Source: Antennarius striatus (Eukaryota > Chordata > Actinopteri > Lophiiformes > Antennariidae). From it: a stretch of 64,000 bases of DNA. Where the stretch lies: positions 12,687,482-12,751,481 of the forward strand of contig NC_090781.1 of assembly GCF_040054535.1 (NCBI RefSeq), read 5' to 3'. The position numbers and the translations under genes were made by a program. This document shows positions 24,305 to 37,145 of this stretch, piece after piece. The notes beneath the pieces are model-generated. The model worked only from the letters and a program-made list of their open reading frames with translations. It searched no databases and was not told where the DNA came from. Within the stretch, counting starts at the first letter, position 1. Each line of letters starts with the position of its first letter.

Positions 24305-25195
24305 TCCTGAACTTATCCTGCTCCAGAGCAGGTTAGGTTTCAGCATAGGTTACCACGACAACGTAGCCCGATAGGAAGTCAGCCACCTTTATGGTACCGA
24401 AAAGCCAGGGTTAAGCCTGAAGTTATCTTGCTAAACTAATCCAGCATTATGGTACAGGCCTCTGGTCTCTAGAAAAAATCTTTCTGTTGTTTCGTGTTTT
24501 TGTTTTTTTCTAGCTAGGTTCAAACTCAAAACATATTCTCACTAACATCATCATCACCATCATCACAGGGAGCTGGTCACAAGATTTGTCTTCAGTTCTT
24601 AGTCCCGACGTTCTTTAGCACCTAACTTGTGCAATAGCTTTCCCCCGGTTTTATTCTTATAATTATGCCTAACGACCACACAATGACAGGACATCAGTGT
24701 ATCTGCTCTGAAAGAGCTATATTAATTAAAACATTTGAAATCATGGAATAACATTATATATTTGTTCTGCAATTATTTCAGAATTATTCTGGTTGATTTA
24801 AAAAAAAACAAAGTACTATAAAACAGTCGTGGAAAGAAGACTTTGAATTTTTCTGACATATATTACTGTTTTTAATGATCAGAATGTGTGTGCGTTTGGT
24901 TTAACTACCTTGAAAAGGACCCATCGGTGCCGTTTGTTGAATAATCTCAACTTCACCTTGTGAAGATAAAGATGTTTTCCTCACCCATTGAATTGTGACT
25001 GACATTCAAATTAACGAAGCCTTGAGGGTGATTCTTTTGGTTGTAGCGGGGGGGGGGAGGTCTGAGTCACATTATTTAGTTATTATTCTGACGTATTCAT
25101 CGTCTTTAGTGAGACTCACAGTCATGGTTTATTATAAAGTTTTTACTTTCTTTAATTGTGGCCCGTGTAGTCGTCCCCCGGTCATCGCCGGCGCA

Positions 25196-25825
25196 TGACG
25201 TCACTACGTAGCCCTCTCTTTCGCATAGAGGCACGCGCGTATCGGCTCACTGGGGTTTGTTTACTGTGTGAACGTGGAGGGGCGCTAATGGCACCATTTG
25301 TTATACTGTAAACAAGACGAGCCTTTTCATTTTACAGTGTCACTACGATCCGAATTCGCACCTTGATATTTTTCACGTTGGATTGAAACGCATTTATTCG
25401 TGTTTCTGTTCTTTTTTTACACGACTTGCGGCGCCTGTTCCGACGGTATGAATTACATGGAGGTAGCGGGTCCTAATCGATGCTAACCTTAGCACAGCTT
25501 GATAGAGCCTCCTAGTGGGGCTTACAGACAAGAGGAACTGATTCTCATTGTTATCTTTTTATGCAATTGAACGTTTCGAATTCGTTCCGCCCTGTCAGTT
25601 CAGCGACGGTCACGTCAGAAGCCAATGTAAACATCCTAGTGCTCCGGTAGGTCACAGTTAGCAGCTGCTCTTGTCTGCTCGGTCATTGCTGGTAATGGCA
25701 CAGTTGAATTAGCCAACTTGATACCGGAGCGATTGTCGCTGGATGGGGTGGAGTTGCTTCGTTTTGCCGCACAGGCTACAATAACAGATATCAGTTGTCC
25801 GTGTTGGAAGACGTTCTCAGACAAA
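25196..25825 (+). promoter_or_regulatory. sidt2: sidt2 promoter and 5' leader
   Basis: CpG-rich compared with its surroundings. Contains a full CRE palindrome TGACGTCA at 25197-25204 and a CLEAR-like E-box variant GTCACGTCAG near 25609. No TATA box is clear. The transcription start is not determinable from sequence alone. Confidence 0.5.
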
Positions 25826-28078
25826 ATGCTGCTAAGGAGCTGCTGGAAATCCCGACATAAAACCAGCTGCGGACCAGCTAGTTGTTGGCTTCGGCCAGGT
25901 TTGGTAGCTCTGTTGTTCTGCATCGGTCAGGTTCCGTGGAGCGGTGCGGTGATGGAGACCACCGATGTGGTGCAGAGAGATGCAGAATTTGATGTCACCT
26001 ATAATGACACGGTTACAAACGAAAACCAAACCATTTATGCGTTCAATCACACCATCTCCAGGAATAAGGTGAGTGAGCTTTTTTTTAGATCAATATAATC
26101 GTTTTTTCCCCACTCAATAATATCACATAAATTCGAACGTCTCCTTTTCCTGGTTCTTAATTTCAGACGGATGGAGTGCGTGTGTCTGTGGATGTGTTGT
26201 CAAAAGGTTTCGAAAGTCCCATCCTGTTTGTGGTTCGACAGAAGCAGGCTGTACTGTCTTTTCAAGTCCCCCTCATACTAAGAGGCCTGTGAGTATGCCC
26301 ATTACAATTCTGGACTGGACTGGAGGAAGATTGGAGCATGATTCTCTTTTACAAATTAACTGAAAAGATCTTTGAATAGATTGTGTTCTATAATACCCAG
26401 TGAAACTCTTCTGAGCTCCCCCCAATCCATGAGTAATTCTGGTCTGCTACCTGGGATTAGTCAGTGTGTCTATGTGCAGCTACAGATATTGACAAGTACA
26501 ATTTGTTGTCCTGGTTACTGAATTTAACTATTAAGTTGATCAATGTTGCTGAATGTAGCTGAATAAGATTAAGTAATAATAATAATAATAATAATTGATC
26601 TGACATTTATAATGCTTAAATGAACTCTAAGACTTTACAGACAGAAAAGACAAGTGAGAGATACACCACAGGTGAAATTTGTGGTGGAGGATAATGGAGG
26701 TTAAAATGATACTGTCTGTGTGGGGAGGGTTTTGCAGAGGGTCTATATCTATCTTTATGTCATCCTTTTTAGTAAGTAGTCTGGATGGAAATCTAAATAT
26801 CTAATAATCTGTTCTACAAAACTCCAACGTGTCTCAGTCTACAAAATTTGGGTTCTATTAGGTTCGTAAGGAGACTGGCAGTGGTGAATGAAAAGTTGAA
26901 ACCTCCACCCTAATGACACACTGACAAGAATATAAGAAAAGTCATATTTAAAAGTATTTGACAAAACAATTTGAACATCTCAATTCCCCAAGAAAACATG
27001 AACAGAATAATGAACCAAAATAAAGTAAATTCTTCGATACCGCCCCTTAAGTGTCCTTAAGGCCACAGGTTATCACTGTCCATTCCAGTTTAGGGTTTCA
27101 ATGTTTGTTCCATGTCTATAGTTTTCTCACTTTGTTCGTATTGTGTCAGATCTGACTCGGAAAAAAGTAAAAAAGGAAAATCTGAGATCTCAGTTAATAA
27201 AAAAAGGAAATTCTTAAAGGACTGGTAATCCTTTGTGCTACCACCCTCCAAGGAACCAGGTGGAGCATTCAGGAGCATCCAATGTGCATCTGTTCGAACA
27301 AAAATTGTTCGAACAGAAATAATAAGAAAAATAATACTGACAGTAAAAGTAACACTGGGTTACATTTACAGTATTTCTGACAGCCACACACGCAACGTAA
27401 AGACTGATCCAAGGTTCACTGTACAATGTGTCAGTGGCTGCAGTTATTCCTCAGATACTAAACAGTTATGACTTCAGGTCATAGGGTAATGCTTATCATT
27501 CTTGTTTGCTGTAGAGCGGCCTGTTCACTGTCACGTAAAACATGAACACCTATAAATAATATGTCTGTTAAAATGTTTTCCTATTCATGATGGACATGAA
27601 GGAGGTCAGGATCTGATTGTATTTTTGTTGAATTTTTTTTGTTGTATTTTTTGTCAGTGTTATTGTGGCATTTTTTCACTTTTGTGTATTTATGTATTTA
27701 TTTAGGTGTAATATGTGAATGTATGTGAGCAGATGACATACGTAATATCCCTCGGCATAAATTTTCTGTTTGTCTGCCTGTCTTTCTGCCTTCTTGACCC
27801 CCTAACCCTCTACCGTACCTTGGGGGTGGCAGTAGCTCAGTCGGTAGAGCAGGCGCCCTAAGATCAGAGATCGGCAGTTCGATTCCTGCTCCTGACCAGC
27901 CATCCTCGGAGCATGAGCTGACAGTGGGAGGTGTCAGCTCACCGTCCGTGCCCTTGAGCAAGGCGCTGTCCCCTCCACAAGCTTCCTCATCAGGGCACTC
28001 CTGAAATTAGCTGCCTGTCGCTCTATATTTGTATTTGCATGCCTACAGGCTGATAGTGTGTGTGTGTTTCTGGGGCCT

Positions 28079-28115
<37 letters not shown>

Positions 28116-31100
28116 TTGTATATACATGTTTAACAATATAAGGCATAAGTGAAAAGAAAATGTCCCCATGGGGACATTAAAGTTTGTTTCTTCCTCGTCT
28201 TTTTCTACCTGCCTGTCTGTCTTTCTATCTATCTACAGTATATATCTGTCTGTCTTTCTGTCTGTCTATCACTCATCCAGGAGAAGCTGACTTTTAGGAA
28301 ATTTTCTTATTTGAAGATATAATACTTGTCTAGAAGTACACTCCTTTTATGTTGTGTTTTGACATTAAAACAAACTGTTCATTTGCCTAATGAGAAAGAA
28401 CCAGCATGTCATCAACTTGGTCTGTAATTCACCCGAGTGATTATCTTCCCAGCTTCTGTAACGTGTTTTAATCAGATGGGATTTCATAACAGGTTAAAAG
28501 TTCAGCAGTTTATTAGCCAAAAGCCCATCTGTAATGTGGTCAGCTTTCTCCTGTGGTTTTGCAATAGCTGGATTACATCACCATAGTCTTGTGACATACT
28601 GAGTTAAATCACGAATGAATCTTTGAGTTTTACTTCCTCATCTGACATCCAGCATTGTGGCTGCTGTAAACATGTTTTTATTACCTCAGAGCAGAGATAT
28701 TCATCTTTCAAGTGTCTACGTACTCAGTGCATTAAAAAAAATATGTTGGCTTTCCACCAACATATTTAATTACAAGTAATACTGATTTAGCTCTCTTTGA
28801 ATGTCAACCTGAACGTTTCTGTGCTTTCTATCTAATTTTTAGCTTATCCCTCTTTCTCTCTGTCTTTCTCTCTCCAGCTACCAGAGGAAGTACCCTTACA
28901 CTCATGTGGGCCGGACATTATGCCAGCCTCTGACCCGGGCCGCTTCAGAGACCCAGTACTTCTTTGTGGATGTGTCCACCCTATCCAGCCAGGGCACAAA
29001 CTACCAGCTCAGGGTCAGCCGTGTGGAGAGCTTTACCCTGCAGTGAGTTTTATCTCATAAAGTCACACAGTATTTAAAAATCAATCTGTTGTTTGGTTTA
29101 AAGTGACCTACTGGCTACATTTGCTTTGATTACAGGACTGACAGGAAATTCAGCTTCATTGCATCACCATCCCAGCCTCAGGTATGCAGCGCTGTACCAT
29201 AGTTTCATGTTTCTGCAAGTAGAATACAATGTTATGCTTTATTAATAGGAAGTTCAGTTACAGTTATGAGGGTTTACTGACACTGAGGGGATGAATGACA
29301 GGAAATACGAGAAATGCTGCAGAAAGTACATGCAAGAAGTGAATGGTAATAATGGAAGGATCACATGGTTTTGTTTTATTATTCAGTGTGAAGCAGCATG
29401 AAGTTTCTTCTGCTTTCATGTGAAAAAGAGAATGTGTTTCATGTGTTTCATTTGTGGTCTTTTGAAGCACCTCACCAGTCAGTTTTGTCGTTGAAATCAG
29501 TCAAGATTTTCATCCAGGAGTCCGGTTTATCAGTTATGCTTCATAATATTGTATTTGCTATTTTGAAAATTGCACATCCTTCTACATGCATCTTGCTAGA
29601 CATGGAAAAAATACAGTGAATAGTTAAAAATGTATTTTCTAATCTCCTCCATATTCTCTGTTACCAACTCATTAATTTTTACTTTTATTTCTCTTGTCCT
29701 TTCATTCAGTACTTTAAGTATGTCTTTCCGGATGGGGTGGACACTGTTATTGTCAAGGTCAACTCAGATATGAACTTTCCCTGCTCCGTTATGTCTGTCC
29801 AGGACATTCTGGTACAGTTACACACCTGAAACCAGACATCTGCTTTTCCTGCTATTGTTATCTCATGAGCCACACAAATCTGAATTCTGAACATTTAGTT
29901 GAGATATCTGTATGTTTTTGCCTTCACTTGTTTTAATTAGTGTTTCTCTCTTTCACCCTCTCCTTCTCTCATCTCTCTCTGTCTCTGTGTTTCACTTTTT
30001 TATTTCAGTGCCCAGTCTATGACCTTGACAACAATGTGGCCTTCATTGGGATGTACCAGACTATGACCAAAAAAGGCGCAATCACTGTACAGGTAGTGTT
30101 TACCCCTTGAATGTGTCTTAAGCAGTACAAACCATACTGTTAATTCATTGGAAACTGCCAAGGGTTTAAATGCTTCCATTACCACGCAATCTGACCCATA
30201 TGACATGTTTTCATTTATCTTTTTATCTTTTAGAGAAAAGATTATCCCAGCAACAGTTTCTATGTAGTGGTAGTGGTGAAAACAGAGGATGAAGCGTGTG
30301 GCGGTCCACTGCGCTTTTATCCTCTCCTTCCTGATGAGTTGATCAATGCTGGCAACCGCACCAAGATGCTTGATGTGGTGGTCTCTCCTGCTATCAACAG
30401 TAAGCATCAAATATAAACTGCTCAGACTGCAGAATAAACCTTCACTTTAGTGTAAATTAGTGATCATATATTGATGATCAAAGGAATGAGTTGGAGGATG
30501 TCCGTGCTGTGCATCCAGAAACATTTGTGGAGCAGCAGTAGGTTTATCCACTGAGTTCTTATTAATCATTACAATTACTTTCTAAATGCCTTGTTACAAA
30601 CTGTTCCCTGGTTCTGACGCCTCGACTCTCCCTTCATCAAGACTTTGCCCTGTGATTCAGAAGAGTTGTCATCATCATAACCATCATGTTTAAGATTAGA
30701 TAATCATTAGAACTCAGTGCTGGGATATTGTTCCACCAGACATGCAGACTTTAACTTCTGTAGCCCCGGTATCATCATGTTCATCTCTGGTTTATGGGGA
30801 AAACCGTAATACAGGTAGTCCTCAGCATACAAATACAACTGGTTCTGAGAGGTTGTTTGTAAGTTGAATTGTTCGTAAGTCATTAATTATTAAATCCCAA
30901 TCTATAATCACCATTTGAGGTCATTTACTACTCTAAATACAAAAGTACTATTCCGTAAGACTTAACAGAAATAACAGGAAATAAAAATAACACTTAATAA
31001 AATAAAATACAGGTACAGGTCGTTTCGAGTCAAGTTGTTTCGAGTTAAGCGGTGCTGCTTAGTAGGGCTTGTGGCAGAAAGTGGAACTGCAGTACTAGTC

Positions 31101-34100
31101 GTATATGGGGGTTTGCATTCATATATCTGAATGTCCATATGTTGAGGACTATCTATATTCCTAGATACTTTGTTATCTTTGATGCTAACCTCCTGTATGT
31201 CCTTAACCTATGTGACTTTCAGAAGATAGAGCTTACGTTTTTACAATAACAGTCATTTCTCTACTGATTTTAATTTTTATACATTTCATTCTTTGATGCT
31301 GTATTCCTTCGCTGTTTCCCTAACCTCTCCCCATACCCGTCGCCCCTGAAGGGTTGAATTGTTTTTATGCAAGTTTAGTCATTAAGAATAATACGTAATT
31401 ACTATCATTTCCAGTGATCTGTATAGACTTCTTTTAAACCTTAATATTAAATAATGTGATAGTTAAAATAATTTTGCAGTATTGTCAGGGTCATGAAGTA
31501 TTATCATGTGGAGAAACGTCCAGTAAATATATGTAATAACTTTCCACAGCGGAGGTGTATGTGATGGGCATGCTGTTCTGTCTGGGGATCTTCCTGTCTT
31601 TCTACCTGCTCACCTTGCTGATGGCCTGTCTGGAGAACAAGAAGTAAGAGTCCCCTTTCCTCTCCGGCCAGAACAAATGTTATGGAGAGTCAAAAGATTC
31701 CAAATTCAAGATTCCTCGTATTGTCATTCAGACACCACTCCAGAATGTAGTGCAGAATGAAATTATGCTGCATAGGCCATGAAAATATAAAAACACCAAT
31801 AATAGAAACACAGCAGCAGGCCTTACGAATACATTTCATAAATATAAATCTAAAGAATGCACCGCATCAACAGAATGCAGATTTATGCAACTGCACCACA
31901 AGAAGATGACTCTACTCAATGAAAATAATTGGAAGCATGTTTTTCTCTGTTTCCGCAGAGTGAAAAAGAAAAGAGACATCTTTCAGATCCCTGCTGACAT
32001 GTCGCCTGCTGAGACAGGTAACCCGGCAACCTGCAAAGAGGGACCGGCCCATTAGTGGCTCACTGGTGTCTAGAGAACACCAAGTCATGAAACGGCACTG
32101 TAGAACTGATTCCATATTATAATTCCAGCACACTTAAAATGCAGTATGATGACCATTTACTCATTTGATGTAGAATCAAACATGTCTATGTACTGAATGT
32201 GTCATTTTTCTCTCTTCCTCATGCTAATGTGTGGTTCAGCCTCTTTGCTCGGGAAGAACGGAGATGGTATAAAGACTTAGATTCTTATACTTCCTCACAC
32301 TGTTGTTTGTCTGCTATGCTGTGCACCATTCTGTACATTTTCAGACACTCTAATTACCATAACAGTTTTTTCAGGAACTATTTTTTCTAGCTGGATTGCT
32401 GCTGCATGTGCTTTGATGTCTGTGTTCAACATTTCAGCTGTAGTGGTCTTTTTAATGTGCAGCCTTAGCATACTAACTAATAGTGATGGTTGCAGTGCTT
32501 GTTTATGCATTTCATGTGCATATATGTACAGTATGTGTGTGTGTAAAACACTCCCCTGGGATTTTAATACGCATGTTTCCATAGGGAAGACTCCTGTGTC
32601 ACCGTATGAATACGGCTCCTTTGGTGAGTTTGGTCACTTGTGGAGTTTCTTGACTTGTTTTAGCGGAGACTTAATTAAATAACTATCTTTATCTCCCCCT
32701 TTTTTCCAGCTGACAATGGCAGCACACTCAGTTCAGAAGCCATCACTGAGAGTGCCACATCAACTGACAACAACTATGGATACATGGGTATGGATTAACA
32801 TAAGCAAACATGAAGACACACGAAGACACACATTTTCTTTGCCACTTTGAACTTTGAATCTCTTCACTTACTGGCTTGCACTTAGCTTCATGCTAGTAGC
32901 TCTAGTCCCTCACTGGATTTCTGTGTCTTTATTTATCAGGACAGGAGCCTTACAAACGCCACCCAGTCCTCAATTCCCTTCATCATATAGCCATCCGCAT
33001 CGGTGACACACTGCTGCACAATTATCTAAATCACTAACACCAAGCAAATCAGCACAGTGCGAATTGTTCTGTGATAATCTCAATGATTATGCCGGGTCAA
33101 ATTCCTTATCTGGTGGCATGAACAGAAAATCAACATCAGAATTTCAATTATCACTCGAGTGGTTCTGTTTATTATTTGAAAATTGCATGTAAATTCTGAA
33201 AGGTGTTTGAACATCTTCTCATCTTTCCCTTCAATGCAGACGTTCTAATTGATCAGATTGCCCTCTTTCCTTTATTCTACCATAACCTTATCTCCCTCCT
33301 TTCTTCCATCAGAGAGATCGCTTGACAGTGTTGGAAGAAGTAGGCAGGAGTCTCTGAGCTCCGTAGAAGAAGACGACTACGACACGCTGGATGACATCGA
33401 CTCAGACAAAAACATCGTCCGCACCAAGGTGTTTGTTGTTGTTAAGACTAATACTGGCCATGTTACGTCAGGCGTGTTTGATGTTGGTGTTGTTGTTGTT
33501 GTTAAGACTAGCCATGTCATGATGTACCACACTGACTTTTATTTTTAATTTTGTTCTTTTTTATTGTTACAGAAATTTCTCTGTGTGTCTGACTTGGCTC
33601 GCAAAGACAAGAGGGTTCTCAGCAAGAAATATCAGATCTACTTCTGGTGAGGACATTAGAAAATTACACATTTCACCTACTGTGATGCAATGACACTGCA
33701 GCTCAAATGAAATCCACAATGACAGTATTTCAGTGTTAGATTTACATTATCCTGACCATCACTGCGTGCTTTTTATTGTCAATAAACAACTATAGAGATC
33801 AGGAAAGCCAACTCACTAAGCATTTTTAAGTCAACATCATGGTTTACGTAAGTTGACACACAGCAGTCAGAATGTGGAGGAATGGTGGGGCAAGGAGGAG
33901 CAGCTCATGGTCAAAAGGTTCACGGTTAATGATGATCTCTCCAGGAACATTGCTACTATCGCTGTGTTCTACGCGCTGCCTGTCATCCAGTTGGTCATCA
34001 CTTATCAGACGGTATGCTGGGGAAACACACATGCTGATTTTAAAGAGAAACAAGCTCGTTTCTGTTGTGAAATCACATCAATGACAAATCGACTCTCTGC

Positions 34101-36421
34101 TCTCAGGTGGTTAATGTTACAGGAAACCAGGACATCTGCTTCTACAACTTCCTATGTGCCCACCCTCTGGGAGCTCTCAGGTTTGTGATTGGCATGTGTC
34201 TGGTTAGGTCGATGGGAGAGATAGCAAATCACATGATTAACTCTGATCTGTTGTCACATAAAGCGCCTTCAACAACATCCTCAGTAACCTCGGTTATGTG
34301 ATGTTGGGACTCCTCTTCCTCCTCATCGTCCTCAAAAGAGATGTTGCTCACAAACGCGCTTCGGTCCGCCACGAACTAAATGCACTGGTGAGAAACATGC
34401 ACGCACACACACATGTACGGTCGACATAGAAAGAGGATGTAATGAAGGCTAGATGCAGACGTGACAAAATAGATGCAGTAAATCTGGAACAAAGAGTAAC
34501 TTACATTACTTATTGAATTTTAATTTCTTCATGGTCATCAATTCAATCTCTGTCCCGTCGCCCTCAGGAATGTGGCATCCCAAAACACTTCGGTTTGTTT
34601 TATGCCATGGGAACTGCTCTGATGATGGAGGGATTGCTCAGCGCCTGCTACCACGTCTGTCCCAACTACACCAACTTCCAGTTCGGTGAGAAGGCCATTA
34701 CGTAACATTCCCATTATGCTGTTTCTTTAATGTGGTTTTAAGACTATGTTTTCTTCTATGTTGTTGTGGATTTTGATTTTGTCATCACTTTGAAGGAAAG
34801 GACTCATCAGCTGTCTTTGTTTGCAGACACGTCCTTCATGTACATGATTGCAGGACTCTGCATGTTAAAGCTGTATCAGAAGAGACACCCGGACATCAAT
34901 GCCAGTGCGTACACGGCCTATGCTTGCCTGGCTGCCGTCATCTTCTTTTCTGTGCTGGGAGTGGTACGTACACAAACAAACAAACACAAATGAAGAGGCA
35001 AAGTAGTGTTTAACACACATACATAATTCCTGACATCTGTTTGCAGGTATTTGGTAAAGGGAACCTCTTCTTCTGGATCGCTTTCTCTGTGATTCACATT
35101 GTGGCCACTCTTTTCCTCAGCATACAGCTCTACTACATGGGCCGCTGGAAAATGGGTAAGATCACAACACTGAAAAAGTCCTAGATTTAGTTTTGATTTT
35201 TTTCTACCATTTATTTATTCAGTGGTTTTTAATTTTCACACTTCACACTGTGAACTTGTGCTTGAAGACATCAAATGCTTTCTTTTGATGTGCGTCAGAC
35301 TCTGGGGTGCTGCGCAGGATAGTTTACGTTGTCTACACGGATTGCATCAGACAGTGCAGTGGACCTATGTATATTGTGAGTAATCATGAAGGTCTGCATA
35401 AGCATGTTTTAATCACAGTTTAGAGAGAGATGCTGGAGGTGGGGAAAAACAAAACGGTTTCTTATAAAGTAAATGAATATCACTGGGTCCTGATTGGTCC
35501 AGATTATCTAAGTGTAAATCCATCTTTTTCTCCTGTGACTGTGTGACAGGACCGTATGGTTCTACTTGTAATGGGGAACATAGTCAACTGGTCATTGTAA
35601 GTAAACTGGTTATTTGATTTTAATTGACGTTAAGTAAATGAAACTAATGGACGTCGTCTCTCTGCAGAGCTTCCTACGGCATCTTAGAGAGACCTAATGA
35701 CTTTGCCTCCTACTTGCTGGCCATCGCCATCTGCAACCTGCTGCTCTACTTTGCCTTTTACATTATTATGAAGGTGTGTGTCTTCGTGTGAATCCGTGTC
35801 TTTGAGTACAATTTAGATGAAATGCAGAAATGTTTGTTAAATCTCTCCGTACATTTCTGTCTTTCTTCAGCTGCGTAGCGGTGAGAGAATCCAGTTCCTG
35901 GCGTTGGTGTGTATTCTGTTCACGGCCGTGGTGTGGGGATTGGCTCTCTACTTCTTCTTCCAGGGTTTGAGCACATGGCAGGTCAGTAAACCTCAGAGGT
36001 AGGATTAGCATTTTGGCGTGTGAGAGCAGTTTGTCATTGTTTAAATCTTTTTCTTTCTGTTCACAGAAAACTCCAGCAGAGTCTCGTGAGCACAACCGGG
36101 ACTGCATCCTGCTGTCTTTCTTCGATGATCACGACATTTGGCACTTTCTGTCCTCCATTGCCATGTTTGGATCCTTCCTGGTATGATGGTGTTTGTTTTG
36201 CATTCATGGTGCCCACACGCAGCATAGCATCAAAAACATCTCCCTCCTCTGAGTACTTATAAAGTAATGAATGTGAATAGCTGTGGATACATGAACTACT
36301 TTGCTGGCGTATCTGATAGCTTGAACGTCCTTTTAGCCATTGCCTTTCTCCCTTCCAGGTCCTCCTCACTATGGATGACGACCTCGACACCGTCCAGAGA
36401 GACAAGATCTTCGTGTTTTAA
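25826..36421 (+). CDS. sidt2: SID1 transmembrane family member 2 (complete, 25 exons)
   Basis: Multi-pass protein of the SID-1 family; in mammals it sits in the lysosomal membrane and has been linked to nucleic-acid uptake into lysosomes. Exons: 25826-26068, 26167-26288, 28878-29042, 29136-29181, 29710-29811, 30009-30092, 30234-30399, 31550-31643, 31959-32017, 32585-32623, 32710-32787, 33313-33428, 33573-33646, 33945-34011, 34107-34180, 34264-34387, 34568-34685, 34827-34963, 35047-35155, 35299-35375, 35550-35596, 35668-35773, 35871-35981, 36067-36180, 36359-36421. Phases give 844 residues (human about 830). The start at 25826 is chosen because a signal peptide follows ([20 protein letters not shown]); an in-frame upstream ATG at 25718 would bury it. 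Then come an extracytosolic beta-rich domain with N-glycosylation sites, a first membrane span ([20 protein letters not shown]), an acidic cytosolic loop ([19 protein letters not shown]) and the polytopic domain. The end [15 protein letters not shown] favours SIDT2 over SIDT1. Confidence 0.96.
26575..26596. repeat. (AAT)n microsatellite
   Basis: About seven AAT units in sidt2 intron 2. Confidence 0.9.
26755..27282. repeat. Dispersed repeat, copy B (about 0.53 kb), in sidt2 intron 2
   Basis: Second copy of the repeat at 23430-23978, same orientation, with scattered substitutions and small indels. The shared homology stops abruptly at both ends (right end GGAGCATTCAGGAGCAT in both). Confidence 0.85.
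27825..28192 (+). mobile_element. tRNA-derived SINE in sidt2 intron 2
   Basis: The head resembles a tRNA with RNA polymerase III boxes: A box TAGCTCAGTCGG at 27833-27844 and B box GTTCGATTCC at 27877-27886. The body follows, with an internal TG/CA microsatellite at about 28040-28112, then a tail ATGTCCCCATGGGGACATTA ending in pyrimidine-rich sequence. The cloverleaf is not intact and there is a long body, so this is a SINE and not a tRNA gene. Confidence 0.8.
30810..31110. repeat. Possible DNA transposon fragment in sidt2 intron 7
   Basis: Contains ACAGGTAGTCCTCAGCATAC, GTTCGTAAGTCATTA and ACAGGTCGTTTCGAGTCAAG, phrasing typical of mariner/Tigger-like miniature elements. I cannot define ends or class. 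Confidence 0.3.
32240..32266 (+). other. sidt2: Candidate 27-nt micro-exon of sidt2
   Basis: Bounded by TTCAG and GTATAA and exactly 27 nt long. It enters and leaves in phase 1, the same phase as the flanking exons (ending 32017 and starting 32585), so it would add nine residues (about ASLLGKNGD) to the cytosolic loop without a frame change. It is not needed for an open frame, so it would be optional. Confidence 0.35.
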
Positions 36422-37145
36422 AAGTGTCAGATCTTTGATGAGCTCTTTCTCTCTGCCTTATTGCCACTCCAGCGCTCTTTTTGTCTACTACGTGATTTTT
36501 AAAAAAGCACAGCCAGTAGCCGGTTTTTCTTTTGTCCCGGCTGTACCGTGGAAGCCTCTCTGCCTCCCACAGTCAATCAACGAGTCAGGGGGGGGACCGA
36601 AGCCTCTCCTTTCACATGAATGGCCACAAACGTGCCGATGAAAAGCTGTGCCAACGTTAAGTGATGATCAGACGTTGTGCTCTCCCTCTGCCATCATCAG
36701 TTTAGCTGTTGTGATTGATGTTTACTTACTGCTGACGATAACAGTGTACACGTCTACTAAAAGAAAACCCGATCCAAATTAACTTATTTTATACTGTCCG
36801 CATTATGCTTGACCTGCAGGTCAATGATGCGTTTTAAAATTACTGTTTGTACGCTGTGTGAGCATTTGTACATGTGTGAGTGTATTCACAGTATCAATGT
36901 GCGAACATGACGACCGTCCAGTCTTGTCAGTGGCCTTTAATGTTTTATGTTGGGCAAGTACTTGTCTGAACCCCCTTTTGTTCTTCTCATCAGAGAATAC
37001 TGTATAATGATTGTATTTACTTCAGACTGGCCTCCAGTGTGAATGTGAAGGGTATTTTTGCACTGTAATGTATGAAAAAAGTGATTTAATGTCAAACATT
37101 GCAATGAGTTGTTACTGAATAAAGGTCTCATTTTCTTACATTTCA
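36422..37145 (+). other. sidt2: sidt2 3' UTR
   Basis: Follows the stop codon at 36419-36421 without further coding sequence. It ends near an AATAAA at 37118-37123, followed by a TTTTCTTACATTTC downstream element. Confidence 0.65.

Noticed and set aside
27825-27900. tRNA-like sequence with A and B boxes
   Set aside because: The stem pairing is broken and the sequence continues into a SINE body and tail, so it is a SINE head and not a functional tRNA gene.
32941-32980. Possible extra sidt2 exon (after TTTATCAG, reading GQEPYKRHP)
   Set aside because: The acceptor is good but no GT donor follows in a workable phase, so it was left out of the model.
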